NCBI RefSeq assembly: GCF_026642255.1 | Contig: NZ_CP113264.1 | Coordinates: 620,001-684,000, forward strand | Length of the DNA stretch: 64,000 nt | Origin: Streptomonospora nanhaiensis | Lineage (GTDB): Bacteria; Actinomycetota; Actinomycetes; Streptosporangiales; Streptosporangiaceae | Reading direction: 5' to 3' | Part shown: positions 9,138 to 16,807 of the stretch, piece after piece | Layout: each line of letters opens with the position of its first letter | How positions within the stretch are numbered: position 1 is the stretch's first letter | Made by a program: the position numbers and the translations under genes | Notes under the pieces: generated by a model | The model's database searches: none | The model's input: only the letters and a program-made list of their open reading frames with translations | Told to the model about the DNA's origin: nothing

Positions 9138-10007
9138 TCAGGAGGGCCGTGCGCGGTCCGGTCCGGGGGCCGCCGGGACCGCGGCCTCCCCGGCGGCCGG
9201 AGGCCCGGCACCGGTCCGGGACGGGACCGGCTCCGCGCCGCGGGCGGCGGTCGCCAGGGCTACCTCCTCGGTGATCGCCCCGATCACCGCGTCGCGGGCG
9301 CGGTTCAGGTAGAAGTGGGAGCCGGGGAAGCACCGGAGCCCCTGGAAGCGCGGGGCCGCGCCGGCCCAGCCCCGCACCAGCTCCGGCCCCGCCACGGGGT
9401 CCGACTCCCCGGCGAACACGGTCACCGGGACCGGTTGCGGGCCGGGAGGGCCTGCCGCCCGCCAGCTGCGCACGAGGGCCAGGTCCGCGCGCATGCGCGG
9501 CTCGAACAGGGCCCACAGGGCGTCGTCCGCCAGCACCTCGGCGGGCATGCCGCTCAGACCGCCGACCCGGGCGCGCAGCTCGTCGGAGGACAGCCGGCGG
9601 GGGTCGTCGTCGGCCCCCGGGCCGGGCGCCGGATAGCCGGACATCCCCAGCCAGGCGGCCTCGGCCGTGCCCGAACCGGCCAGCTCCCGGACCAGCTCGT
9701 ACCCGACGGCCGCGCCCATGCTGTGCCCGAACACCCCGAAGGGGACGTCCGTCAGCGGCGCCACGGCCCCGGCCAGCCGGTCGACCAGCGGTCCCATCCC
9801 GGCCGCGAACGGCTCGTGGAGCAGCCTGCCCCGGCCGGGGGCCTCGACCGCGCACACGTCCCAGCCCTCGGGGAAGCGGCGGCCCCACCCCCGGAAGGCG
9901 GTGTGCGCACCGCCGGCGTGGTGCAGCAGGAACAGCCGGAACTCCGGCGACCCGACCCGGCGGGTGCGGACCAGCGGGGAGGCGTGCGTGGTGCCCTGTG
10001 CGCTCAT
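9138..10007 (-). CDS. Type II thioesterase
   Basis: About 289 residues with an alpha/beta hydrolase fold of the GrsT/RifR class. Recognisable parts are FLLHHAGGAH near the N-terminus, the GHSMG nucleophile elbow with Ser96, Asp in GESDPVAG and His in FPGSHFYLN. Such enzymes remove aberrant chains from carrier proteins or release the final product. With no other release enzyme in the operon, product release is possible (inference). The start at 10007 overlaps the dehydratase stop by four bases. A 50-residue Pro/Ala/Gly-rich tail after the catalytic domain looks disordered and is longer than usual. Confidence 0.88.
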   Translation of the reverse strand: MSAQGTTHASPLVRTRRVGSPEFRLFLLHHAGGAHTAFRGWGRRFPEGWDVCAVEAPGRGRLLHEPFAAGMGPLVDRLAGAVAPLTDVPFGVFGHSMGAAVGYELVRELAGSGTAEAAWLGMSGYPAPGPGADDDPRRLSSDELRARVGGLSGMPAEVLADDALWALFEPRMRADLALVRSWRAAGPPGPQPVPVTVFAGESDPVAGPELVRGWAGAAPRFQGLRCFPGSHFYLNRARDAVIGAITEEVALATAARGAEPVPSRTGAGPPAAGEAAVPAAPGPDRARPS

Positions 10008-10441
10008 CGGCCCGTGACCACCACGGCCCGGGCCCGCGCCAGGACGCGCTCGCCGCCGCACAGGGCGGTGAGCACGACCCGGACGCGGGAGCCGTCCAGG
10101 ACGGCGTCGACGCGGCCGGAGACCGCCAGTTCCACGCCCTCCCCGGGCGGTACGACCACCGGGCGCGCGAACCGGGTCTCGAACTCGGCGACCTGCGCCG
10201 AGGGGCCGAACCACCCGGTGACGGCGGTCGCGGCGAGGCCCATGGTGAGCATCCCGTGGGCGATGACCCCGGGAAGGCCCAGGGCCCCGGCCGCGCGTTC
10301 GTCGTAGTGGATGGGGTTGAAGTCGCCCGAGGCGCCCGCGTAGCGGACCAGGTCGGCGCGGGTGAGGGCGAAGCGCCGCTCGGGGAGCCGCGCGCCGGGT
10401 GCGTGCGACACGTCGGGGAGGGGTGCGGTGGGGGTGGTCAT
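10004..10441 (-). CDS. (R)-3-hydroxyacyl-ACP dehydratase subunit, HadB/MaoC type
   Basis: 145 residues of single hotdog MaoC type. The hydratase-2 motif is intact: Asp40 and His45 in GDFNPIHYD, followed by GVIAHGML. In mycobacterial HadAB the HadB-like subunit supplies the catalytic residues while HadA binds substrate. The preceding gene here is the HadA-like partner and overlaps by four bases. The pair would dehydrate (R)-beta-hydroxyacyl-ACP to trans-2-enoyl-ACP. With no enoyl reductase nearby, double bonds would be left in place, giving a polyene. Confidence 0.87.
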   Translation of the reverse strand: MTTPTAPLPDVSHAPGARLPERRFALTRADLVRYAGASGDFNPIHYDERAAGALGLPGVIAHGMLTMGLAATAVTGWFGPSAQVAEFETRFARPVVVPPGEGVELAVSGRVDAVLDGSRVRVVLTALCGGERVLARARAVVVTGR

Positions 10442-10842
10442 GGGGTGTCCGCCCAGGTGATCAGGGTGGTGGTGGCGGTGCACACGTCCTCGCCCCCGGC
10501 CGTGCGGATGTCGCTGCGCAGCGCCACCAGGTCGTTGGCGCCCAGGGTCTCCACCCGGGTGACGCGGACCTCGACGGTGAGCACGTCTCCGGGGCGGACG
10601 GGGCGGGTGTGCCGGAAGGACTGGTCGCGGTGGATGACCCGGGAGAAGTCGAAGCCCAGCTCCGGGTCGAGCACCGCCGCCTCCTGCGCCTTCATGGCGA
10701 GGACGATGGGGAAGGTCGGCGGGGCGTCGTCGCCCCCGGGCGCCCCGACGGCCGCGCGGAACTCGCGGATCTTCTCCCGGCCCACCTCGTAGGTGTCCGG
10801 GGACCGGTAGACCCGGCCGACCAGTGCGCTGTTCAGTCCCAT
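10438..10842 (-). CDS. Dehydratase subunit, HadA / MaoC N-terminal domain type
   Basis: 134 residues. The start YEVGREKIREFRAAVG is typical of the FAS1-type dehydratase N-terminal (MaoC_dehydrat_N) family, seen in HadA and HadC of mycobacterial FAS-II. The catalytic Asp/His motif is absent, as expected for the substrate-binding half of a two-subunit dehydratase. It overlaps the HadB-type gene by four bases and lies 103 bases after CLF2. The two-gene dehydratase is shared by both KS/CLF sets if the operon is one pathway. Confidence 0.85.
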   Translation of the reverse strand: MGLNSALVGRVYRSPDTYEVGREKIREFRAAVGAPGGDDAPPTFPIVLAMKAQEAAVLDPELGFDFSRVIHRDQSFRHTRPVRPGDVLTVEVRVTRVETLGANDLVALRSDIRTAGGEDVCTATTTLITWADTP

Positions 10843-10945
10843 GGCGTGCCTCCTCTCGCGTGGTGGTGTCCGGTTCCCGCGGACCGGGGCGGGACCGCCG
10901 TGCCGGCCGGGGCCGCTCTCCGGTGCCGGGTCCCCTCGGGGCGCA

Positions 10946-12091
10946 TCAGGCGCCACCCCCCTCGCGCAGGACCAGCGCGCCGATGTTGCCGTCGTGGCCC
11001 ACGGCGGTGACCAGGGCCAGGCGCGGACGGTCGGCCGGGTCGCCGCGCCACGCCGCGAGCAGCCCCGCGACCTGCATGGCGCCGGCCGTGCTGTAGCACT
11101 GGCCCACGGCCCGCGTCACGTCGCGGACGGGCGGGAGGCCGCCCAGGGCCAGGGAGATCCCCCGGCGTTCGGCGCGCTCCACGCCCACCAGGCCGGTGGA
11201 CCCGGGGGAGACCTCCGTGACGTCCCCGGGGGCGACGCCGCTGCGGTCCAGGGCGCGGCGCACGTGCTCGGCGACGGCCACGGCCCGGTCCCCGCGCGAG
11301 GCGGGGTGGAAGCCCACCTCCACGCCCAGCACCTCGGCGGCGATCCCCGCGCCGCCGGCGCGCGCCGCCTCGGAGGTGGTGACCACGAACGCGGCGGCCC
11401 CCTCGCCGATCGGGGTGCCCTCGGCCAGGGTCCCCGAGACGTGCCAGCCCCAGGCGAGCGGTGCGCTCAGCTCCTCCACCCCGCCGACCACGAGTCGGTC
11501 GGCGCGGCCGAGGGACAGCACCATCCGCGCGTGCCGGAACGCGTTCATGCCGGACGCCTGGCCCGCGGCGAGGGTGACGTTGGCGCCGCGCAGCCCGTTC
11601 CAGATGGCGATCTGGCCGGCGCAGCAGTTGAGTACCGTGTTCGGGAAGCGCGACGGGTTGACCAGGTAGGGGCGCTCCTGGAGGAGCGTGTCGCCCGCCA
11701 GGTCCATGAGGCTCTGGGTGCTGCCGGTGCTGGTGGTGACGACGACCCCGGTGCGGTCGGTCGCCGCCCCCGCGGGGGCGGAGGCCAGGGCCAGCTTGGC
11801 CGCGACCAGCCCGAACCCGGTCAGCCGGTCCAGGTTGCGGGTCCCCTTGCGGCCCACGTGGTCGCGCAGGCGGAACCCCTCCACCGAGCGCACCCCGAGC
11901 GGCGGGTAGTCGTCGGCGTCGTCGCCCACCGGGGCGGAGTGGCCGATGCCGCCGGAGTCGAGCACGCCGCCCAGGGACTCCAGGCCCAGCCCGGCCGCCG
12001 ACACCACGCCGGCGGACGTGATCGCGAGCGGGACGGCGGCGGGGAGCGCGGGCCGCTCCGCGGTGCCCGGTCCGGTCGCCAGGACGGTCAT
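10946..12091 (-). CDS. Chain-length factor (KS-beta) 2 of type II PKS
   Basis: 381 residues. The position of the KS active-site Cys is Gln178 in AAGQASGMN, so this is a chain-length factor. It shares GRKGTRNLDR and QERPYLVNP blocks with CLF1, pointing to duplication of a KS/CLF unit. The ATG overlaps the KS2 stop codon. The many upstream in-frame codons overlapping KS2 are not used. It should pair with KS2; whether set 2 differs from set 1 in chain length or in starter choice cannot be judged from sequence alone. Confidence 0.88.
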   Translation of the reverse strand: MTVLATGPGTAERPALPAAVPLAITSAGVVSAAGLGLESLGGVLDSGGIGHSAPVGDDADDYPPLGVRSVEGFRLRDHVGRKGTRNLDRLTGFGLVAAKLALASAPAGAATDRTGVVVTTSTGSTQSLMDLAGDTLLQERPYLVNPSRFPNTVLNCCAGQIAIWNGLRGANVTLAAGQASGMNAFRHARMVLSLGRADRLVVGGVEELSAPLAWGWHVSGTLAEGTPIGEGAAAFVVTTSEAARAGGAGIAAEVLGVEVGFHPASRGDRAVAVAEHVRRALDRSGVAPGDVTEVSPGSTGLVGVERAERRGISLALGGLPPVRDVTRAVGQCYSTAGAMQVAGLLAAWRGDPADRPRLALVTAVGHDGNIGALVLREGGGA

Positions 12092-13305
12092 GCGGGCCTC
12101 CCGAGGATGGTGATGACGTTGTTGCCGCCGAAGGCGAAACCGTGGTTCTGGACGATCCGGGGGGCGGCGTCGCGCCCGCGCCCCGGGACCACGTCCAGGT
12201 CCGGCCCCAGGGCCGGGTCGACCGTGCCGACGTTCGCGGTGGGCGGTAGGAACCCGTCGTGCAGGGCCTTGCAGCACACGACCGCGCCGAACCCGCTGGC
12301 CGCGCCCATGGTGTGGCCGATCATCGACTTGATGGAGCTGATGGGCGGCACGCGTTCGCCGAACACCTCGCGCACCGCCTGTACCTCGGTGGCGTCGTTG
12401 GTGGGGGTGCCGGTGCCGTGCGCGCACACGTAGTCGACCTGGTCGGGGGTGATCCCCGCGGAGGCGTGCGCGTCCCGGATGCACGCGGCGATGCTCCCCG
12501 GGTCCGGGTGGACCATGTGCTTGGCGTCGCAGTTGACCCCGTAGCCCAGGATCTCCGCGTAGACGCGGGCCCCTCGCGCCACCGCGGAGTCCAGCGGTTC
12601 CAGGAGCAGGGAGACCCCGCCCTCGCCGGTGATGATGCCCGCGCGGTCCTTGTCGAAGGGCCGGCACACGTCGGGGGCGAGGGCGCCCAGGGCGTGGAAC
12701 CCGGCGTGCGTGAAGCGGTTCACCGCGTCGGCGCCGCCCGCGAACATCAGGTCGGCCTCGCCGGTGCGCACCAGGTCGAACGCGTGGCCCAGGGCGTAGT
12801 TGCTGGCCGAGCACGCGGTCGGGACGGTCAGGGTGTCCCCGCCCAGGCCCAGCTCGGCGCCGACCGCCGCGGAGATCTGGCTGGCCGGGGCCTGCGCGAC
12901 CACGCGGGACGAGAACTCCTTCATCCGCCCCGACACCCACTGCTCCCCGAGCACGGAGGACACGGTGGCCTCGCCGCTGGTCGTCCCCATGATCACGCCC
13001 GAACGGCCGTGCGACACCGCCTCCGGTTCCAGGCCCGAGTCCTCCAGGGCGAGCCGGGACGCGGCCGCGGCCAGCTGGCCGCTGCGGCCCCACCGGTCGG
13101 GGTCGATCCGGCGGAGGATCTCGCGGGGCGCGAAGCCGCGGACCTCGCCCGCCATCCGGTAGGGGAACCCGGAGGCGTCGAACGAGGTGATCTCGGCCGT
13201 GCCGTTGCGGCCCCCGCGGATGGCCGCCGCGAACGCGTCGGCGCCGATGCCGACGCTGCTCACCGCCCCGAGGCCGGTGATGACGACGCGTCTGGTCTCA
13301 GGCAC
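12088..13305 (-). CDS. Beta-ketoacyl synthase (KS-alpha) 2 of type II PKS
   Basis: 405 residues. The full active site is present: Cys165 in PTACSASNY, His296 in CAHGTGTPTND and His331 in MIGHTMGAAS. It resembles KS1 throughout (same ITSFDASGFP block near residue 40 and a matching FAFGGNN C-terminus), so the two arose by duplication. It overlaps ACP2 by eight bases and CLF2 by four. It condenses malonyl-ACP units. Having two active KS enzymes in one operon implies division of labour, such as initiation versus extension or two chains (inference). Confidence 0.92.
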   Translation of the reverse strand: MPETRRVVITGLGAVSSVGIGADAFAAAIRGGRNGTAEITSFDASGFPYRMAGEVRGFAPREILRRIDPDRWGRSGQLAAAASRLALEDSGLEPEAVSHGRSGVIMGTTSGEATVSSVLGEQWVSGRMKEFSSRVVAQAPASQISAAVGAELGLGGDTLTVPTACSASNYALGHAFDLVRTGEADLMFAGGADAVNRFTHAGFHALGALAPDVCRPFDKDRAGIITGEGGVSLLLEPLDSAVARGARVYAEILGYGVNCDAKHMVHPDPGSIAACIRDAHASAGITPDQVDYVCAHGTGTPTNDATEVQAVREVFGERVPPISSIKSMIGHTMGAASGFGAVVCCKALHDGFLPPTANVGTVDPALGPDLDVVPGRGRDAAPRIVQNHGFAFGGNNVITILGRPA

Positions 13306-13573
13306 GGGCCACCTCGCCGTACTCCCGGACGGCGGCGGCGAGCAGCTCGAAGTTGAGGAGCTGCGGCAGGTCGGTCTTGGGAATGACCACGCCCACCTCC
13401 TTCTCGATGCGCGCCACGACGGTGATCAGGGAGAGGGAGTCGCCCTCGTAGTCCTCCACGAAGTGCCCGGTGGGGGTGAGTTCTCCGTCCTCCAGTTCCA
13501 GTTCCTGGCTGACGATCTCGCGGAGTTTCCCGATCATCGCGCCGGATTCTTCGACGGTCGTCCTCTCGGTCAT
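13298..13573 (-). CDS. Acyl carrier protein 2
   Basis: 91 residues, acidic, with the phosphopantetheine attachment Ser46 in YEGDSLSLI. It is the first gene of the 8.7-kb minus-strand PKS operon and is coupled to KS2 by overlap. It differs clearly from ACP1 (EADSLQAIE), which suggests that each KS/CLF pair has its own carrier. The operon promoter must lie in the AT-richer gap between this gene and afsA. Confidence 0.9.
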   Translation of the reverse strand: MTERTTVEESGAMIGKLREIVSQELELEDGELTPTGHFVEDYEGDSLSLITVVARIEKEVGVVIPKTDLPQLLNFELLAAAVREYGEVARA

Positions 13574-13787
13574 CGTGGTTCCCTTCGGATCGGAGGGCCC
13601 GCTGTTCGGGCCGGTCTTCCACCAGCTTGGCCACCGCCCGGCGGGCCGCGCAATAAGACTGCGCCTTTGTACCTCCCGTATTCATCGAAAGTGACATGCG
13701 GTCAACTTTGATCGAAAATTGATCGGTGTTTTATTCGGCGGTGCAAGGCTGTTGTCAAAGGTCAATGAATTTGCGAGAGGTGGTGCA
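13574..13787. promoter_or_regulatory. Divergent promoter region of the PKS operon and afsA-type gene
   Basis: This 214-base gap is much less GC-rich than its surroundings between 13655 and 13785. It holds two copies of ATCGAAA (13684-13690 and 13711-13717) and three GTCAA words (13701, 13754, 13761), a layout reminiscent of repeated SARP half-sites although the spacings do not match the usual 11 or 22 bases. It must contain start sites for both directions and is the natural target for the SARP encoded 7 kb away (inference). GAGAGG at 13775-13780 is the ribosome site for the ATG at 13788. Confidence 0.55.
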
Positions 13788-14786
13788 ATGGCTTCCGTCG
13801 CGGAAATGGACATCGACATTCCGGCCGACCTCGGCTTCAGGGCGACCCTCGACCGCACGCTGGTGCACCGGAGCGCGGTCTCGGAGGTCTTCGTCACCGA
13901 CCTGCGCCCGGTGTCGGAGACCGACGTCGTGGCCGCGGCCCAGCTCCCCCTGAACCACGGCTACTTCAGCGACCACGGGCGGAGCCCGGCCGTCTTCGAC
14001 GTGCTCCTCCTGCTGGAGGCGGGCCGGCAGGCGGCCATCGCCGGGACCCACGCCCACATGGGCGCCAGGGCCGGCACGCAGATGATCGTGGACCGGTTCG
14101 CCATCGACACGGACCCCGCCGCGCTGCTGTGCGGCGACCGCCCCGGCGAGCTGGTGATCGACAACCGGTTCACCGTCGTCCGCCGCAGGAGGGACCGGGT
14201 CCGGGCCGGGCGCGTGGAGCAGGTGTTCCGCGTGGACGGGGTCCGGGCCGGCACCCACACCATGGACGTGCTGTTCCTGACGCCGGGCGAGTACGAGGCC
14301 GTCCGCCACGCCCAGCTGGGCGGGCCCGCGCCGCTGACGAGCGGGCAGACCGCCGCGCCGGCCGGGGTCGAGCCGCGGACCGTCGGCCGCACCAACCCCC
14401 TGAACGTGGTCCTGGGCGCCCCCGTGGCCCGCGACGGCGCGCTCACCGCCGAGGTCCGGCCCCGCTGGGACAACCCGTCCCTCTTCGACCACCCCTACGA
14501 CCACCTGCCGGCGGCCGTCCTCACCGAGGCGGCCCGCCAGCTGGCGCTGGCCGTGCCCGTCCCCGGCGGCGCCGGGACCCCGGGGGCCCGGCGCGTCACG
14601 GGCGTCCGCGCCGGCTTCACCGGCTTCGCGGAGCTGACCTCCCCCGTGCTCGCCTCCACCCCGGCGGACGGGGCCGCGACCGGGGAGCGCCGCGTCCGCT
14701 TCGAGCAGGACGGCGCCCGGATCGCCGACACCACCCTGACCGTCACCGACACGTCCCGCCTCGGGACGGAGGAGACCCCACGATGA
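13788..14786 (+). CDS. AfsA-family butyrolactone/butenolide synthase
   Basis: 332 residues. VHRSAVSEVFVTD near the N-terminus is the AfsA signature. A first hotdog-like unit (residues 20-165, with LPLNHGYFSDH) is followed by a second (after GRTNPLNVVLG to the end, with WDNPSLFDHPYDHLPA and EAARQLA). AfsA joins a beta-ketoacyl thioester to dihydroxyacetone phosphate, the committed step to A-factor-type butyrolactones. Here it heads a coupled AfsA-phosphatase-reductase cassette opposite a PKS operon that could supply the acyl chain. The ATG at 13788 has a good GAGAGG site; the 23 residues upstream in the open frame are not needed. No ArpA-type receptor gene is nearby. Confidence 0.9.
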   Translation: MASVAEMDIDIPADLGFRATLDRTLVHRSAVSEVFVTDLRPVSETDVVAAAQLPLNHGYFSDHGRSPAVFDVLLLLEAGRQAAIAGTHAHMGARAGTQMIVDRFAIDTDPAALLCGDRPGELVIDNRFTVVRRRRDRVRAGRVEQVFRVDGVRAGTHTMDVLFLTPGEYEAVRHAQLGGPAPLTSGQTAAPAGVEPRTVGRTNPLNVVLGAPVARDGALTAEVRPRWDNPSLFDHPYDHLPAAVLTEAARQLALAVPVPGGAGTPGARRVTGVRAGFTGFAELTSPVLASTPADGAATGERRVRFEQDGARIADTTLTVTDTSRLGTEETPR

Positions 14787-15445
14787 GCACTTCCCGCGTC
14801 ACCGCGGTGTGGACCGACTTCGGCGGCGTCCTCACCCCGCCCATCGCCGAGACCATGCAGAAGTTCTGCGCGCGCACGGGCATCGACGCGCACGCCCTGC
14901 TCACGGTCATCGGCGAGGTCACCGAGGGCTTCGGCACCGACGACTACATGGAGCCGATCGACACCCCGCTCGTCACCGAGGCCGAGTGGCTGGACCGCAT
15001 CGGCGTCCTTCTGCGGGAGCGGTACGGCATCGACCGCCGCATCACGACCCTGGCCGACGACTGGTTCGAGGACCGCGAGACCAACCACGCCTGGGTCGCC
15101 GAACTGGAGGCCCTGCGCTCCCGGGGCGTGTTCGTCGGGATGCTCTCCAACATGGTCCCCACCTGGGACGCCCACTGGCGCCGCATGGTGGACGCCGACG
15201 CCCTCTTCGACGACGTGGTGATGTCCTTCGAGGTCGGCGCGCGCAAGCCCCAGGCCGCGGTGTTCGACCTGGCCGCGCGGCGCGCGGGCGTCCCCCCGGA
15301 GCAGTGCCTGCTCGTGGACGACAACGAGCGCAACTGCGAGGGCGCCCTCGCGGCGGGCTGGCGGGCCATCCGCTTCGGGGACACCGCCGAGGCCGCCGCC
15401 GAGCTGGCGCGCCTGGTCGGCACGCCCGAGGACGCCGTCCGATGA
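14783..15445 (+). CDS. HAD-superfamily phosphatase
   Basis: 220 residues of HAD subfamily I with a helical cap. Motif I is TDFGGVL with nucleophile Asp12, but the usual second Asp (D+2) is Gly14. Motif II is MLSNM, motif III the Lys of GARKPQ and motif IV LLVDDNERNC. A phosphatase is needed in gamma-butyrolactone biosynthesis to remove phosphate derived from dihydroxyacetone phosphate. The ATGA overlap with afsA and with the next SDR supports that role (inference). The Gly14 change occurs in known HAD subgroups but usually slows or alters phosphatase chemistry. Confidence 0.85.
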   Translation: MSTSRVTAVWTDFGGVLTPPIAETMQKFCARTGIDAHALLTVIGEVTEGFGTDDYMEPIDTPLVTEAEWLDRIGVLLRERYGIDRRITTLADDWFEDRETNHAWVAELEALRSRGVFVGMLSNMVPTWDAHWRRMVDADALFDDVVMSFEVGARKPQAAVFDLAARRAGVPPEQCLLVDDNERNCEGALAAGWRAIRFGDTAEAAAELARLVGTPEDAVR

Positions 15446-16143
15446 GCCGCCGCGTCCTCGTCACCGGGGGCAACCGCGGCATCGGTCTGGCGGTCGCGCG
15501 CATGTTCGCCGCCCAGGGGGACGAGGTCGTCGTCACCCACCGGGACGGGTCGCCGCCCGACGGGCTCGACGGCGTGCGCTGCGACGTCCGCGACCCCGGC
15601 TCCGTCGAGGAGGCGGTCGAACGGGTCCGCCGGGACCACGGGCCCGTGGAGGTCCTCGTCTCCAACGCCGGGATCACCCGGGACGGCCTCCTCCTCGGCA
15701 TGAGCGACGCCGAGTTCACGGAGGTCGTCGACACCAACCTGGTGGGCGCGCTGCGCGTCACCCGCGCGGTCCTCACCGACATGGTGCGCGCCCGGTGGGG
15801 CCGCCTCGTCTACGTCTCCTCCCTCACCGGCCTCGTCGGAGCCCCCGGCCAGGCCAACTACGCCGCGTCCAAGGCCGGGCTCATCGGCCTCGCCCACTCC
15901 GTCGCCCGAGAGGTCGGCAAGCGCGGGATCACCGCGAACGTCGTCTCCCCGGGGCTGGTGGACACCGACATGACCTCCGATCTCGCGGGCCCGCGCCGCG
16001 AGGCCCTGATCGGCCGCACGGCGGTGGGCCGCGCCGGGACCCCCGAGGAGGTCGCCGCCGCCGTGCGCTTCCTCGCCTCCGACGGGGCGGGCTACGTCAC
16101 CGCGGCGAACATCCCCGTCAACGGCGGCGCCGAGGTCGGCTGA
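15442..16143 (+). CDS. SDR reductase 2 (FabG-like), third gene of the AfsA cassette
   Basis: 233 residues. It is a classical SDR with TGGNRGIG (residues 8-15), SNAGITRDG, Ser127 in YVSSLTG and Tyr140/Lys144 in ANYAASKAG. It overlaps the phosphatase gene (ATGA). By position it could reduce the butenolide double bond or a side-chain ketone, as BprA-type and BarS2-type reductases do in known butyrolactone pathways. Its sequence is nearer FabG, so a second ketoreductase for PKS set 2 is an equally good reading. No enoyl reductase of another type is present. Confidence 0.85.
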   Translation: MSRRVLVTGGNRGIGLAVARMFAAQGDEVVVTHRDGSPPDGLDGVRCDVRDPGSVEEAVERVRRDHGPVEVLVSNAGITRDGLLLGMSDAEFTEVVDTNLVGALRVTRAVLTDMVRARWGRLVYVSSLTGLVGAPGQANYAASKAGLIGLAHSVAREVGKRGITANVVSPGLVDTDMTSDLAGPRREALIGRTAVGRAGTPEEVAAAVRFLASDGAGYVTAANIPVNGGAEVG

Positions 16144-16264
16144 CCCGGCACGCCCGCCGCGGACCGCCCCCGTACCCGGGACGGCCGCGGACCCCGACCA
16201 CGGAACGGAACGACAGCCCGGCGGCCGCAGCGCCGCCGGACCGACACAGCGAAGGAAGACACCC

Positions 16265-16723
16265 ATGTCCCAGACCGAGACCACCCTCGACATCGCCCAC
16301 AAGATGGGCGACATCTTCAACGGGCTCGACGCCGAGGTCGCCCACAAGTACGTGGCCCCGGAGTTCGTCGACCACGAGGCCCCTCCCGGCACCCCCGGCG
16401 GCCCCGACGGCTACCTCGGCACCGCGAAGTGGATGAACAGCGTCTTCGCCGACGCCAGGTGGGACCGGATCGACAGCTTCGCCGACGGTGACAGGGCCGT
16501 CATCCACCTGCGCTTCACCGGCCGCCACGTCCGCGAGTTCCTGGGCATCGAGGCCACCGGCGCCGACGTCGCCTTCGAGCACATGCACATCTACCGGGTC
16601 CGGGACGGCAAGGTCGTCGAGCACTGGGGCTGCCGCCAGGACCTGTTCCTCATGCTCCAGATCGGCGCCGTCCAGCTCGACCTGCGCCCCTTCACCCCCG
16701 ACGAGGAGCCCGTCTCCTCCTGA
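16265..16723 (+). CDS. SnoaL-like NTF2-fold protein (polyketide cyclase/ester cyclase family)
   Basis: 152 residues of the SnoaL/NTF2-like fold. Typical features are YVAPEFVDHEAPPG, a central VIHLRFTGRH strand and the C-terminal MHIYRVRDGKVVEHWG. Members include aldol cyclases of anthracycline biosynthesis, but many SnoaL-like proteins have other or no known catalysis. Here it might assist ring closure or a dehydration or isomerisation of a polyene or lactone (inference). The 121-base gap before it holds GAAGGA ten bases upstream of the ATG. Confidence 0.75.
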   Translation: MSQTETTLDIAHKMGDIFNGLDAEVAHKYVAPEFVDHEAPPGTPGGPDGYLGTAKWMNSVFADARWDRIDSFADGDRAVIHLRFTGRHVREFLGIEATGADVAFEHMHIYRVRDGKVVEHWGCRQDLFLMLQIGAVQLDLRPFTPDEEPVSS

Positions 16724-16807
16724 CCGCCGGCGGGGACCCGGGTCCGCCCGGGTCCCCGCGCCCGCGCCCCGCACCGGGGCCGCGCCGACCACGAAGGAGG
16801 GCACGCC

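Noticed and set aside
10946..12091. Treating CLF2 as a second catalytic KS because of the CC in LNCCAGQ
   Set aside because: Alignment through the following helix places Gln178 of AAGQASG at the nucleophile position; the two cysteines lie about 20 residues earlier.
4863..16723. Aromatic (actinorhodin-like) type II PKS
   Set aside because: No aromatase/cyclase pair, no anthraquinone-type oxygenase; instead a FabG, HadA/HadB dehydratase and two KS/CLF sets. The SnoaL-like protein alone is not enough to argue for an aromatic product.
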